NCBI GenBank assembly: GCA_029261835.1
Contig: JAJDAO010000056.1
Span: forward strand, 1 to 64,000
DNA: 64,000 nt
Direction: 5' to 3'
Source: Deltaproteobacteria bacterium
GTDB lineage: Bacteria; Myxococcota_A; UBA9160; UBA4427
The translations under genes were made by a program, and so were the position numbers. Shown here one piece after another: positions 9,590 through 19,415 of the stretch (the stretch's first letter is position 1; the number at the start of each line of letters is the position of its first letter). A model generated the notes under the pieces. The model made no database searches and had not been told where the DNA came from. It was given only the letters and a program-made list of their open reading frames with translations.

Positions 9590-9806
9590 GACCGTAGCGC
9601 CGCGGGTCCATCTCGAAGCTTGTGCGCTGGAGCTTGCACCCGAGATGTCGTGAGATGATCTCCCGAGCAAGCGGGACTCGTTTTCCCGCTATTCACTCAA
9701 TGGTGTACCTGATGAAGCAACGACTCGATCGGAGGCTCCAGCTCCCGTGCGCCTCGCTGAAGTTGTCAATCGCCGTGGCCGATACGAGCAGCAGAGAGGT
9801 GCCACG

Positions 9807-11597
9807 ATGTCGGCTGAACATCCCGAGCCAAAGAGCATCTTGGCCTCGGAGCATGCGGTAGAGATCGCCGAGAGAATATGGTGGGTCGGGCATTACGTGC
9901 CACAGGACCGGCTCCAGTGCCATATCTACCTGATCGAACATGGCGACCAATCCGTTCTCATCGACCCCGGCGCCTATCTGACGTTCAACGACACGCTGCG
10001 CAAGATCGATGAAGTCACTCAGTTCTTCAATATCCGGTATTTCATCTGCCACCACCAGGATCCGGACATCACAGGTGCGCTGCCTCTCATCAGCCGACTC
10101 ATCAGTCGAGATGACGCAGCCCTCGTCACCCATTGGAGGGCGGCCGAGCTTCTCAAGCATCTTCAGGTGGATATCCCCTACTGGCTGGTCGACAAGAACG
10201 ATTGGCGGCTCGATCTCGGCGGTCGCTCCCTGCAGTTCGTCTTCACTCCCTACCTGCACTTCCCGGGCGCATTCTGCTCCTTCGATTCAGCGACCGGCAC
10301 GTTGTTCTCGAGCGATCTCTTTGGCGGCTTCACCGAGGGACGCGAGCTCATTGCGCAGAGCGAGTCGGACTTTGATGGCGTCCGGACTTTCCACGAGCAC
10401 TACATGCCGAGTCGCGACATCCTGCTGCATTCGATGCTCCGGATCGAAGACCTGCCACTTCGGCAGATCGCACCTCAACACGGCCGTATCGTCACGGGCG
10501 ATCTCGTGTCCTTCTACATCAGCCGACTCAAGGAGCTGGACTGTGGTCTCTACTTGCTGGGCGAGCGCCACACGGACCTCGAGCACCTTCTCGTCCTGAA
10601 TCACATGCTCCGGGACGTCCTCAACACTCTGATGGTCGAGCGTGACTTTCGGGGCATTGCACGGCGCTTGCTGCACCACGTTCGCGAGCTCTTTCCCGTC
10701 GAGGCGATCGACTTCATCATTCCGAGTGGCGCGGGTAGAGTCCTGCGCTTGGCGGCGCGAAACCGCTTCCGGGGCGAAGAGGAGGACGCGAGCCCGCCCA
10801 TGCTCGAGATCCTTCAGATGGACAGGGATTCTTGGGAGCTCGCGCATCCAGGGCAGGTTTGCGCGCACCTTGCCTCGGAGTCCACCACCTGCGAAGAGGC
10901 CGCGCTCTGTCTCGCCGTGCCCCTCTTCTCCGCCATTGACGGCGGCATTCTCGGACTCGCGCTGTTTCGTCGCGCCGACGACAGCGAGTTGAGCGAGGAA
11001 ACCGGCAAGGTCCTGGGACAGATCGCCGGCCCGCTCGCCGTTGCCATCGAGCGAGAAACGATCCTCCGCAACCTGGAAGGCGAGCGGGACAAGATCTATG
11101 AGCGGTCGATTCGTGACCCGCTGACCGGGCTCTACACGCGGCGCTACCTCGATGACGTCGCTTCGAGGTTGATCAGTCTGCATGGCCGGGATAGGGACTC
11201 GACCTTCGCGCTGCTGGTTCTCGATCTCGACCACTTCAAGAATGTCAACGACACCCATGGCCACCAGGTCGGCGACACCGTTCTGAAGGAGACGGGCGCC
11301 GCGATCCTCGCGATCGTTCGGCCCGCGGACATCCCCGTGCGCTTCGGTGGAGAGGAATTCGTCTTGCTGCTGCCGAGTTCGGGGATTGAAGAGGCCCACC
11401 AGTGTGCAGAACGCCTTCGCGTCGAGTTGGCGGCCACTGAGTTCGAGAGCGAGAGCGGGCCCTTCCGTATCACGATGAGCGCCGGGGTCGCCGTGCACAG
11501 ACCCGCAGAGGAGCTCGCGGCGCTGATTCGGCGCGCTGACACCGCTCTCTACGAGGCCAAGGAACTGGGACGCAACCGCGTGGTCGTGGCCGACTGA
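9807..11597 (+). CDS. Diguanylate cyclase with N-terminal ODP-like metallo-beta-lactamase domain and GAF-like region
   Basis: A 596-residue signalling protein. Residues about 20-260 resemble the oxygen-binding di-iron metallo-beta-lactamase domain of flavodiiron proteins, but the first metal motif, normally HxExDH, reads HQDPDI (His83, Asp85, Asp87, Ile88). A central region of about 290-430 is GAF-like. The C-terminal 160 residues form a GGDEF domain with DPLTGLYTRRYL and an intact active site, RFGGEEF. It is predicted to make cyclic di-GMP under control of an oxygen, NO or redox signal sensed by the N-terminal domain. ATG at 9807 follows GAGAGG; longer in-frame starts lack a ribosome site. 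Cytoplasmic, with no membrane segments. Confidence 0.88.
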   Translation: MSAEHPEPKSILASEHAVEIAERIWWVGHYVPQDRLQCHIYLIEHGDQSVLIDPGAYLTFNDTLRKIDEVTQFFNIRYFICHHQDPDITGALPLISRLISRDDAALVTHWRAAELLKHLQVDIPYWLVDKNDWRLDLGGRSLQFVFTPYLHFPGAFCSFDSATGTLFSSDLFGGFTEGRELIAQSESDFDGVRTFHEHYMPSRDILLHSMLRIEDLPLRQIAPQHGRIVTGDLVSFYISRLKELDCGLYLLGERHTDLEHLLVLNHMLRDVLNTLMVERDFRGIARRLLHHVRELFPVEAIDFIIPSGAGRVLRLAARNRFRGEEEDASPPMLEILQMDRDSWELAHPGQVCAHLASESTTCEEAALCLAVPLFSAIDGGILGLALFRRADDSELSEETGKVLGQIAGPLAVAIERETILRNLEGERDKIYERSIRDPLTGLYTRRYLDDVASRLISLHGRDRDSTFALLVLDLDHFKNVNDTHGHQVGDTVLKETGAAILAIVRPADIPVRFGGEEFVLLLPSSGIEEAHQCAERLRVELAATEFESESGPFRITMSAGVAVHRPAEELAALIRRADTALYEAKELGRNRVVVAD

Positions 11598-11986
11598 TCG
11601 TCGGCGACGGGCGGGAGGTGTGTCCGGGCCGAGAGTGACCTCGAACGGCAACGCACCTCGAGCGCTTCCCGGCTTCGGGGGACTTTCGCCCCATCTCTTT
11701 CAAGTTGATGGACTGCGTCTTCTCGACCGTGGCGAAAACGCCGTTTGAATCTCCTCGGCCGCGCAACTCCTCCACTTCGCTTTCGTTTCGAGTGCATCCG
11801 TGAATCAAGGATGGCATACGTTCCGTCTCCTCCTGCACGCCATCCCCTGAGCTCGACGGGAACGCGCCTCACAGGCAAGTCAGCATCCGGTCTTTTCTCT
11901 TCATCGGCAGCGCGTGATGTGTATGATGATCATGGCTCGCAGGCCCTACGCGGTATTCGCCGGCGTCTGCACTAGGGAGGGGTTAC
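11598..11986. other. Intergenic region without recognised gene
   Basis: The 389 bases between the cyclase and the repeat-protein gene hold no convincing ORF. A short G4/C4 hairpin followed by ATCTCTTT near 11678-11702 could be a weak terminator for the cyclase gene. The last bases carry a strong ribosome site (AGGGAGGGG) for the next gene. No cyclic di-GMP riboswitch consensus was recognised. Confidence 0.4.
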
Positions 11987-14900
11987 ATGTCGGAAGTCTG
12001 GGCGCCGAAATTCAGCCGGGGCGTGAGCCTCGCGATGTTCCTCGCCATGGCGGTTTCCACGGCTGCGCAGGCAGGCGTGGTGAATCTCGCAGGGCCCGAG
12101 AAGCTCGGACGCGGACTTCAAGACGCGTACCGGGTCGTGCTCTCCGTTCCCGCCGCCGGCGGCTCGCGGTGGGTCACACTCGCGGTCGCCGATCCCACGG
12201 TGTGCCTCCTCTCACTCTCCAAGAACCAACTGGGCAGCGCCCAGCTCGCCGTCGAGGTAGAGGATTGGCGGCGACGAGCGCCCTTCTGGATCCAGACGCT
12301 GATCGGAGGCCCCTCGCTCGACTGCGTCGTGACCGTGAGCCCACCGCAGGGGTGGACCGTCGATCCCAGCGCCGATCCCTTCACCGTTCCCGTCGTGACA
12401 GCTCAGCTGCGGATGCGCAACCTGGAGGGCTTGCAGACTTCGCAGGAGCCGCCTTCGCCCTTCAACGTGGCCGTGGGCGTAAAGAGCGACAACGGCCCCG
12501 GGCTCCGCTACGCCCAGAGCCTCACCACCGGGAGCTGCGCCGTCGACGTATGTGTGGACAGCCAGTTCACGGGCTTCGCGAACATCCTCGATGGGAACGG
12601 CAGCTCCAGCGGCGGCTGCGCCTCTGCGGTGATCGTCGCACCCCGAACGCGCACCGAGCGCGGCGACCTCAATGTGGCGGCGGAGCCCGGCTTGACGCAG
12701 CCACACCTCGTCCCGATCTCGGCAACCTCCACCTGCTTCGCGGCGGGTACGGACGATCGAGAGATCACGGCGGGGCCCGACGGCGCGTGGATCGGGCGGC
12801 GGCGATCAGTGGGGATCGGTCACCAGGATTATGCGGAGGTGCGTCTCACGCGTAGCCCGCTGCAAAACACCGGCGCCACGATCACGACGGTGGCGAGCAC
12901 AACACAAGCCTGCCTGCTCTCGCTCGACGGCCTGAGCCTCGGTGGGCTCCAGATCGCGGTGCCCATCCAGCGCGGAGACCGCGCCACGCCTTTCTTCGTC
13001 CAGGGCCTGGCCGGAGGCACGTGTGAGGTCACAGTGGCGGTGCCGGGCTACGAGACGTCCACGAGCCCCATCGAGATCGTCGAGACCGGCTTGGAGATCG
13101 TTGGTCTCCAACACGCGTACCGGCCCGGAGAAGATCCCGATCCCTTCGCGGTGGAAGCCGGCGCATCACGTGGCGAAGGCTGGGTTCGCGCGCAACAACT
13201 CCTCCCGGGCTCCTCGCCGGTCCCCGTCACCGTCGGGAACACCAACTCAGCGGTCGGGAAGCTCGTCGTCGAGGAATCGGACCACGACACGGTCTCGATC
13301 GACATCTTGGAGCGCACGGCGAGCACACCCGACGGCGCGATCGCTTTCCGTCCAGACAACCCGGGCGACACGACCGTGACGGCTGACGCCACCGGATACG
13401 AGCCCGACGACTTCGACATCTATGTCAAGGACTTCGTCGCTGAGCTGCGCGGCCCCGGGTGGCTCGGCGCTCGCCTGCAAGACCGCTACACGCTGCACAC
13501 AACGCTCCGCGTGCTCGCCGCTACGACTTTCCAGCTCCACGCTGATGGCGTCCAGTGTGAGCTGTGGAACGAAGCTCTCCAGCTCGCGGTAACCGACCTC
13601 GCCGTTCCCATCGAGGCCGGCTTCTCTCGCGCACCGGTCACGGTGCTGGGCGTGGCGGGCGCGGTAGGGACGTGCACGGTATCGATTGCAGACATCGGGC
13701 TCGTCAAGGGATCGGTGCGCGAGATCGCCGTCAATGAAGGCCGACTCAAGGTCGCCAACTTGCGCTCAACCGTGCGTGCGACCAAGAACGACAACTTCAC
13801 AGTACAAACGCTGAGCCCCTTGCCTCTCTGGAAGAGGCAGCCCGTGCGCGAGGACCAGTCACTTGCCTTCACAGTTTGCAGCAGCAATCCAGCAGCGGCG
13901 CTGCTGCGAAGGACCGTGCCGCTTCTTGACAGCGACTGTATCCCCTCGGTGATTGCCCCCGGCTCCTCCCAGACGAATCGCCCGGATCTCCAGCTCCGCA
14001 GCCAGCCGGTCAGCCAGGAGGAGAGCACCCGCATCACCGCGCGTGCGAGTGTCGGCATCGCGCCGGCCGAGAAGATCGTGACCGTGACCCCCGCAGAGAT
14101 CGAAATCAAGGGCTCGGCTGAGCTCGGCCGCGACCTCCAGGACGACTACGCCATCGTCCTCGACCCCGCGCCGCCCAACCCCGTAACGATCACGGTGACC
14201 ACCGCTGACGGTCCGTACGGTGTGCGGGTGTGCGAGGTCTCCGCGACCCCGGAAGCGTCCGGCTCCGGACCGATTCAGCTTCAGTTCGCCAAGGGTCAAC
14301 GCAGGCAGGGCTTCCAGCTTCAGGGCCTCGTCGAATCCCCGGACTGCGTCGTGCGGGCCGAGGCCAACGATGCCTACTACGACCCGCCCACGGAGGAGAC
14401 GATCCGCATCGTAGAGCCGGCGCTGCGTCTTCGGAGCCTGGAAGACCTCACGTACTCGGGCGCCACGGCGGACGAGTTCGCGATCGAAGTCGGCCTTCCA
14501 AACGAGAACGGCACCAACCTCGCGCGTCTCCAGACTGTCCACCCCGGAGCCGCACCGCTTACGGTGCTGGGCTGTAGCGACGACACCAATGCAGCCGTGG
14601 TCTTGGGTGGTTCCTACCCACAGGCCCCCAAGTGCTCAAGCGCCGTCATCCTATTGAACGAGTGGACTACGGACACCGGTCCCGCCAAGGAGCTCTCGCT
14701 CGCCCCGCTCACGGAGAAATGCCCTGTGGGCATCAGCGCGCGTGTTCCCGATGAGAATCCCCCCTACGCGCCGGACCAACGCGACGTCTGCATAGAGGCG
14801 CTCACCTTCTCGTTCGAGGAGAAGGGGAATATCGATCGCGTCGGGTCTGGACTGATGGACACCTTCCGGATTCTCGCGAGCGAGACACTTCAGGAGGATC

Positions 14901-16366
14901 ACATGTTCGCCGTGTGGACCACGACGCCGGACTTCTGTCTCGTGGCGCCCAACCAGACGACTGCTGCGCGCGGGAGTTCGGAGCAGGATACGATTGCACT
15001 CGAACTCAAGAAGGGTAAGAAGCAGGTCACCTTCGAGCTCCACGCCCTCGAGAATCTACCCGACGACACGGGCGGAGATTGCAGCCTGCGGGCTGACGAG
15101 ATTCCGATTCCCTCCAATCCGCCCCAGCCGCCTCGTGAGTTCGGTGGAACCTTCCAGATCGTTCCCGCCGCGGCCAAGCTGTCCGACGTGAGGCGGAGCA
15201 TCAGCATGGGAACCGTCGACAACATCAAGGTTGTGGTCGGCGTCGACAAGACGAAGAGCAACGGTGACCACACACTGCAGTGGAACCAGAAGGTCCGCGT
15301 CGACGACGAGCAGCCACTCGTGATCGAGGTCTGTTCGACGGAGCCCGATCACGGGGATCTCCAACTCGGCGCGGCCGGTTCGAGGCCGGGCTGCCGGAAG
15401 GTGGAGGTCGAGGAGGGCCGGACCGGGTCTCGACTCAGCGGATCCAACACGGCCGCCCGCTTGCAGCACGTGGCTGTCGCCTTCGGCAGCACGCTTCTCG
15501 AGATTCAGCCAGAGACCGTACCGGATGTCGATCTCATTCCGACGGATCCGGTACCCGTGTCGGTTGGGGCCGAGGAACTCGGTATCGACACGAACGACAG
15601 TGTGGGCGTCGGCGTCGGCCTCCAGATCGATGCACTGGTGACCGCATCGTACGTCCCCGACCCACCCGGCACGCTCTGGGTGACCGTCACGGCCGAGCTC
15701 GGCGGCACCGGCACCACCCTGTGCCTCGTCGCCGCCGCTGCCACTGATCCGGGACAGAATTCGATCGTCCTGCCCGTTCCCAAGACCGGTCCGGGAACGA
15801 AGGGAGAGATCGGCTTCTTCGTGCACGGCGTCAACGTCGACAGCTGCGTGCTCGAAGTCAGCACAGCCAACTCAGCCTACGACCCCGCAGCTCCTGGCGT
15901 GGCGAGCCTGCCCGTTCTCTCGCCAGCGCTCCAACTCAGCGGGCTCCTCTCCGCAATCTCTCAATCCGGCACGGATCTCTTCGACGTGCAGCTCGGTGTG
16001 AGCACCGACTACCAGATCCTGGCCGAGGTGCAGGCGGTGGCAGGCGGCGGCGGTGTCAACGTGACGGTGACCTCGAGCGAGCCAGTCACGGCAACGCTCA
16101 GGACCACCAACCCGCTCGCCTCGGGCGCCCAAGTGACGATCCCCGTTGCTCCCGGAGCCTCCGACACCAGCGGCTCGGGTCTAGAGCTGCAGCCCCAGGC
16201 ACAGGGATTCACGGTGATCTCCGCTGCCGCACCCGGCTTCACGCCAATCGAGCGCTCCAGCCAGCAGATCGAGGTGACGGGCGGCTGCGGGCTCGGCTTC
16301 GAACTGCCGCCGGTGCTGATCGCGCTCCTCGCGATGCGTCGGCGCAGACGGAGGAACGCCGCCTGA
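11987..16366 (+). CDS. Large secreted/surface protein of six A-B repeats with C-terminal CGLG-type sorting tail
   Basis: A 1459-residue protein with a signal peptide (residues 1-30, ending AAQAG). It is made of six tandem units of 220-250 residues. The A part of each unit begins with a motif related to LGRGLQDAY, at about residues 40, 268, 492, 710, 951 and 1205. The B part begins with a motif related to LRMRNLEGL, at about 141, 366, 585, 813, 1062 and 1315. Conserved Cys residues recur within units. The C-terminus has a GGCGLGFE motif, a hydrophobic stretch and an Arg-rich tail, the layout of envelope sorting signals such as MYXO-CTERM. Probably a beta-rich surface protein; function unknown. 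Start supported by a GGGAGG ribosome site. Confidence 0.85.
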   Translation: MSEVWAPKFSRGVSLAMFLAMAVSTAAQAGVVNLAGPEKLGRGLQDAYRVVLSVPAAGGSRWVTLAVADPTVCLLSLSKNQLGSAQLAVEVEDWRRRAPFWIQTLIGGPSLDCVVTVSPPQGWTVDPSADPFTVPVVTAQLRMRNLEGLQTSQEPPSPFNVAVGVKSDNGPGLRYAQSLTTGSCAVDVCVDSQFTGFANILDGNGSSSGGCASAVIVAPRTRTERGDLNVAAEPGLTQPHLVPISATSTCFAAGTDDREITAGPDGAWIGRRRSVGIGHQDYAEVRLTRSPLQNTGATITTVASTTQACLLSLDGLSLGGLQIAVPIQRGDRATPFFVQGLAGGTCEVTVAVPGYETSTSPIEIVETGLEIVGLQHAYRPGEDPDPFAVEAGASRGEGWVRAQQLLPGSSPVPVTVGNTNSAVGKLVVEESDHDTVSIDILERTASTPDGAIAFRPDNPGDTTVTADATGYEPDDFDIYVKDFVAELRGPGWLGARLQDRYTLHTTLRVLAATTFQLHADGVQCELWNEALQLAVTDLAVPIEAGFSRAPVTVLGVAGAVGTCTVSIADIGLVKGSVREIAVNEGRLKVANLRSTVRATKNDNFTVQTLSPLPLWKRQPVREDQSLAFTVCSSNPAAALLRRTVPLLDSDCIPSVIAPGSSQTNRPDLQLRSQPVSQEESTRITARASVGIAPAEKIVTVTPAEIEIKGSAELGRDLQDDYAIVLDPAPPNPVTITVTTADGPYGVRVCEVSATPEASGSGPIQLQFAKGQRRQGFQLQGLVESPDCVVRAEANDAYYDPPTEETIRIVEPALRLRSLEDLTYSGATADEFAIEVGLPNENGTNLARLQTVHPGAAPLTVLGCSDDTNAAVVLGGSYPQAPKCSSAVILLNEWTTDTGPAKELSLAPLTEKCPVGISARVPDENPPYAPDQRDVCIEALTFSFEEKGNIDRVGSGLMDTFRILASETLQEDHMFAVWTTTPDFCLVAPNQTTAARGSSEQDTIALELKKGKKQVTFELHALENLPDDTGGDCSLRADEIPIPSNPPQPPREFGGTFQIVPAAAKLSDVRRSISMGTVDNIKVVVGVDKTKSNGDHTLQWNQKVRVDDEQPLVIEVCSTEPDHGDLQLGAAGSRPGCRKVEVEEGRTGSRLSGSNTAARLQHVAVAFGSTLLEIQPETVPDVDLIPTDPVPVSVGAEELGIDTNDSVGVGVGLQIDALVTASYVPDPPGTLWVTVTAELGGTGTTLCLVAAAATDPGQNSIVLPVPKTGPGTKGEIGFFVHGVNVDSCVLEVSTANSAYDPAAPGVASLPVLSPALQLSGLLSAISQSGTDLFDVQLGVSTDYQILAEVQAVAGGGGVNVTVTSSEPVTATLRTTNPLASGAQVTIPVAPGASDTSGSGLELQPQAQGFTVISAAAPGFTPIERSSQQIEVTGGCGLGFELPPVLIALLAMRRRRRRNAA

Positions 16367-16514
16367 GCCAGCGTACGCGAGAGCTCGGGAGGTCTGCGAC
16401 GGAGCGGTGAGGCCCGCTGCAGGGTCCTGCACCCAGGCGAGTCGGACACCGCGCACAGGGCGATCTCCAGACGGTAGCTCACGCCCGCAGCGCGCCCGCC
16501 GTTCGGCGACCGAC

Positions 16515-17189
16515 TCACTCTCGGGCGTGCTCGATCCAACCATCCCGATTGATCCGAGCCACTTCAGTGCGCGCCAAGAACCATCGCGAGAGCGCGTAAA
16601 TCACGACCCCTCCGGCGAGATCGATGGCGTAGTGCTGTTTGACGAGCACAGTCGACGCAATGACTGCCGCGCCAGCAAACGTACTCGGCCAGCGATGGCG
16701 GCGACACCAGTTGAACTGCATGAGCAGCAGGCAGCTCGAGGTGTGCAGGCTCGGAAAACAGTTGTTCGGGGCATCGAACCACCGCCAGAACGAATCCGCC
16801 CAACCGTATACTTCCGCGCCGTAGAACAGCTCGCGTGGCATTCGCACCGGCAACGCGACGAAGAAGCACAGGCTGATCAGCAGCTGAAGGTGGGTGCCGT
16901 AGAAGATGCGGTTGGCCTCGCGGTCGTTCTCCGAGCGGGCGACCGTCCACAGGTAGAATGGAAGATACGCAACGTACACGGGCAGCAATTCGGGAAGAAA
17001 GGGAATCTGCGCGTCGATCCACGAAAACGACAGCTCGATCGGCTCGCGTAACGGGAAGCGATTCACGACCTGGTAGATCCCAATGTAGGGAATCCAGATG
17101 ATCAGATAGGCGAGCGCCCAACGCTGCCGCCGAATCAGTGGTGGGAGGAAGCGGACCCGACGGGGCTCGGCGACGACGCGAGTTTCCAT
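16515..17189 (-). CDS. PAP2 superfamily membrane protein (phosphatase or phosphotransferase)
   Basis: A 224-residue polytopic membrane protein with about five or six hydrophobic segments. The PAP2 active-site motifs are present: PSLHTSS, with the first catalytic His, and KQHYAID, with the second His and Asp. This arrangement is that of the inositol-phosphorylceramide synthase-like/PAP2_3 branch, so it could act as a lipid phosphatase or a phosphoalcohol transferase. ATG at 17189 is chosen; a GTG at 17225 is also open. The gene overlaps the end of the Lgt-like gene by 55 bases on the same strand, so the two are co-expressed and may modify lipids or lipoproteins together. Confidence 0.8.
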   Translation of the reverse strand: METRVVAEPRRVRFLPPLIRRQRWALAYLIIWIPYIGIYQVVNRFPLREPIELSFSWIDAQIPFLPELLPVYVAYLPFYLWTVARSENDREANRIFYGTHLQLLISLCFFVALPVRMPRELFYGAEVYGWADSFWRWFDAPNNCFPSLHTSSCLLLMQFNWCRRHRWPSTFAGAAVIASTVLVKQHYAIDLAGGVVIYALSRWFLARTEVARINRDGWIEHARE

Positions 17190-17962
17190 GTGCCAACTAT
17201 GCCAAGCAGCGCGAGGGCAATCCACTGTGAAGTCGACAGTGGGCCGAGCGCATTGCGTCCTGGGTCGTCACGAACGAACTCGATCGCCAGACGAAAGAAC
17301 GAATAGAGGATGATCGCAGAGAGGAAGACGCCACTATGCCGCTTCCGCAATTGCAGGTAGCTCCACACAGCAATGCCCCCGAGCACGAGGGCCGAGATCG
17401 CCTGCGTCGGAATCACCGGAAGTGCTGCACTCCCCGCCTCGATCAAGCCTCCCTTGAGCTGTTGGAAGTAGGCTGGCGAAGCGACCGGGAAGCTCACTCC
17501 GAATTCAGACCGCACCCCGTGACAGCATCCCTGCATGAAGCAACCGACGCGAGATAGGGCCAGCACGACCAACAGCGCGGGGGTCCAGCAATTCAACGCC
17601 TCTCGGTAGTCGAGATCACGCCCGACCGCGGTGATCGCCCAGATACCGAGCGGCAAGGCGAGAATCGCTCCATAGAGGGTCTTGGGTCCGGATATTGGAT
17701 TCAGATAGTACGCAGTCCACGATACCGACCGAGCGGGCAAGAGGGTCGTGTGCAGATCGAAGGCGTAGGCGAAGAGTTGTGCCCCCAAGACGGAGACGTA
17801 GACCGTGACGAGCCAACGCAGCGCCAGCAGCCTCGGACGAGCAAGCCCGGCAGCTCTCATGCACGAACCTACGACGGCATAGCCGACAGCAATCGCAACC
17901 AAGAACACGACATCCCATACGGCGAGAGTTCTTCCTAGGAGCAGGACATCATGCGGATACAT
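17135..17962 (-). CDS. Prolipoprotein diacylglyceryl transferase (Lgt) family protein
   Basis: A 275-residue protein with about seven hydrophobic segments. The Lgt signature region is present in the divergent form RVGCFMQGCCHG rather than GRIGNFINGE, followed by FRLAIEFVRDD. Canonical Lgt transfers a diacylglyceryl group from phosphatidylglycerol to the lipobox Cys at the inner membrane. The CFxxGCCxG variant is common in paralogues whose substrate is not established, so this may not be the housekeeping enzyme. The start at 17962 gives MYPHDVLLLG, a typical short N-terminus before the first membrane segment. Confidence 0.75.
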   Translation of the reverse strand: MYPHDVLLLGRTLAVWDVVFLVAIAVGYAVVGSCMRAAGLARPRLLALRWLVTVYVSVLGAQLFAYAFDLHTTLLPARSVSWTAYYLNPISGPKTLYGAILALPLGIWAITAVGRDLDYREALNCWTPALLVVLALSRVGCFMQGCCHGVRSEFGVSFPVASPAYFQQLKGGLIEAGSAALPVIPTQAISALVLGGIAVWSYLQLRKRHSGVFLSAIILYSFFRLAIEFVRDDPGRNALGPLSTSQWIALALLGIVGTWKLASSPSPVGSASSHH

Positions 17963-18004
17963 GGCGCGCTCGTCCGATCCCCTCCCGCATCCTTACGGTG
18001 ACGA

Positions 18005-19405
18005 TTACTCGCAGTTGGGGAGTGTCGAAACGCTACCAATATCGGGTTCCGGACTGAACTGCGTCGTGACTCCACCCGTATCAAGGCTCGTATTGCATGG
18101 GTAGGTGGTGCAGCCCACCGTACAGTCTGCATCGACGCTGCATTCCTTTGTCGGATTGTTGTCACAAGTACCCGCCACTCTGCTCAGCAGAAGGATCGCG
18201 CCCGGCGAGTCCTCTGAAGTTCCGGAAGCGTCCACGGAGGCATTCGGATCCACCGTAAGCGAGGCCGACCCACTGAGTTCGATGGCGCCTCCCTCGGTAC
18301 CATTCGCGTCCAATATCGCATCGGCGCTGACAGTTACGTGACAAGCGTTCAGATCGATTTGGCCCGCCTCTCCGTCTTGCGCCGGGCCGTCCGACCTGAG
18401 GCGGACATGGGCGCCCACATTGATGGCGGCCACGGCTTGGATCTCGATGCTCCCGCCGTTGCCCGCGAAATCGCTGTCGGCGTGCCCTTTCGTGCTCAGC
18501 ACCGTTCGGTTCCCTGCCGAGATCCCGGTGAGCACCACGTTGTTTCTCGCGCGAATGATTATCTGCCCGCCGATCCCCTGCCCGATGTCGCTGGCGGCAT
18601 TCAGGTCGTCACTGACGTTGACGTTTCCCTTGGCATCGAAGTGAATGAGTCCACCGCCACCATCGCCACCCGTGGCGTCCACGTCACTATTCATGTTCAC
18701 ATCATCGCCAGCGGAGAGGAAGAAACTGCCCCCCTGCGCTTGCGATCCGCCGTTCAGCTCGATCCTTCCGTTGACAGTGATCGAGCCGGTCCACGTCTTG
18801 ATCTCCAGCTCGCCTCCTTCTACCTCCAGCGCACCCTGGCCCCCGTTGCGCAGATTGATCGCCCCGCTCGAGGTGAAGCTGTCATATGCCTCGAAGCTGA
18901 GCCTCCCAGCCGGGTTGGCATCGCCGCGTACGTTGTCGTCCAACACGATCGCGCCACTCGCCCCGGTACATGTCCCGGCGCTCGCGTCCGCGCATTCACC
19001 GTCGTGCAAGCACGGCACGGCCGCGTCCGCCGAACAGCGACCGCGCGCCACCAGCTTTCCCGAGCCACCGACCATCCCCTGGCCAGTGACGCTGTCCTTG
19101 ACCTCGATGCGCGCCCCGTTGCCCCAGCTGTCCATCGTGAGGTCGCCGCACAGCACGGAAGCACTCCCCGTCCCGAAGTCGAATTGCCCTCCGTTCTTCA
19201 GATGCACGGTACGCGTGCCAAAGTCCAGAGTCGCTCCGTCAACGATGTCGATCTTCGCCGTCACGTCGCATGGATCGGCACTCGGCGCGCACACATCGTC
19301 CGCGTGGTCCGCTGTAATCGCAGCAAGAGCGGGCCAGGCGAATGCCATGAACAACGGACAGACTGCAAGAGCTGACAACAGACGTTTCGGCATCACGGAT
19401 TTCAT
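18005..19405 (-). CDS. Secreted Cys-rich, Gly/Asp-rich repeat protein
   Basis: A 466-residue protein with a signal peptide (about residues 1-28, ending PALAA). The mature part is rich in Gly, Asp and Asn with short strand-turn repeats such as GGQGALEVEGGELEIKTW, suggesting a parallel beta-helix. Two Cys-rich inserts (around residues 125-148 and 415-445) have the alternating pattern C-x-D-x-x-C common in extracellular proteins of Myxococcota-like bacteria. No catalytic motif was recognised. ATG at 19405 follows GAGGAGG. It starts 10 bases after the sulfatase stop on the same strand, so the pair forms an operon and may act together outside the cell. Confidence 0.75.
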   Translation of the reverse strand: MKSVMPKRLLSALAVCPLFMAFAWPALAAITADHADDVCAPSADPCDVTAKIDIVDGATLDFGTRTVHLKNGGQFDFGTGSASVLCGDLTMDSWGNGARIEVKDSVTGQGMVGGSGKLVARGRCSADAAVPCLHDGECADASAGTCTGASGAIVLDDNVRGDANPAGRLSFEAYDSFTSSGAINLRNGGQGALEVEGGELEIKTWTGSITVNGRIELNGGSQAQGGSFFLSAGDDVNMNSDVDATGGDGGGGLIHFDAKGNVNVSDDLNAASDIGQGIGGQIIIRARNNVVLTGISAGNRTVLSTKGHADSDFAGNGGSIEIQAVAAINVGAHVRLRSDGPAQDGEAGQIDLNACHVTVSADAILDANGTEGGAIELSGSASLTVDPNASVDASGTSEDSPGAILLLSRVAGTCDNNPTKECSVDADCTVGCTTYPCNTSLDTGGVTTQFSPEPDIGSVSTLPNCE

Positions 19406-19415
19406 CGCCGCCTCC

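Noticed and set aside
11598..11986. Cyclic di-GMP riboswitch between the cyclase and the repeat-protein gene
   Set aside because: The conserved GEMM core and tetraloop receptor could not be found.
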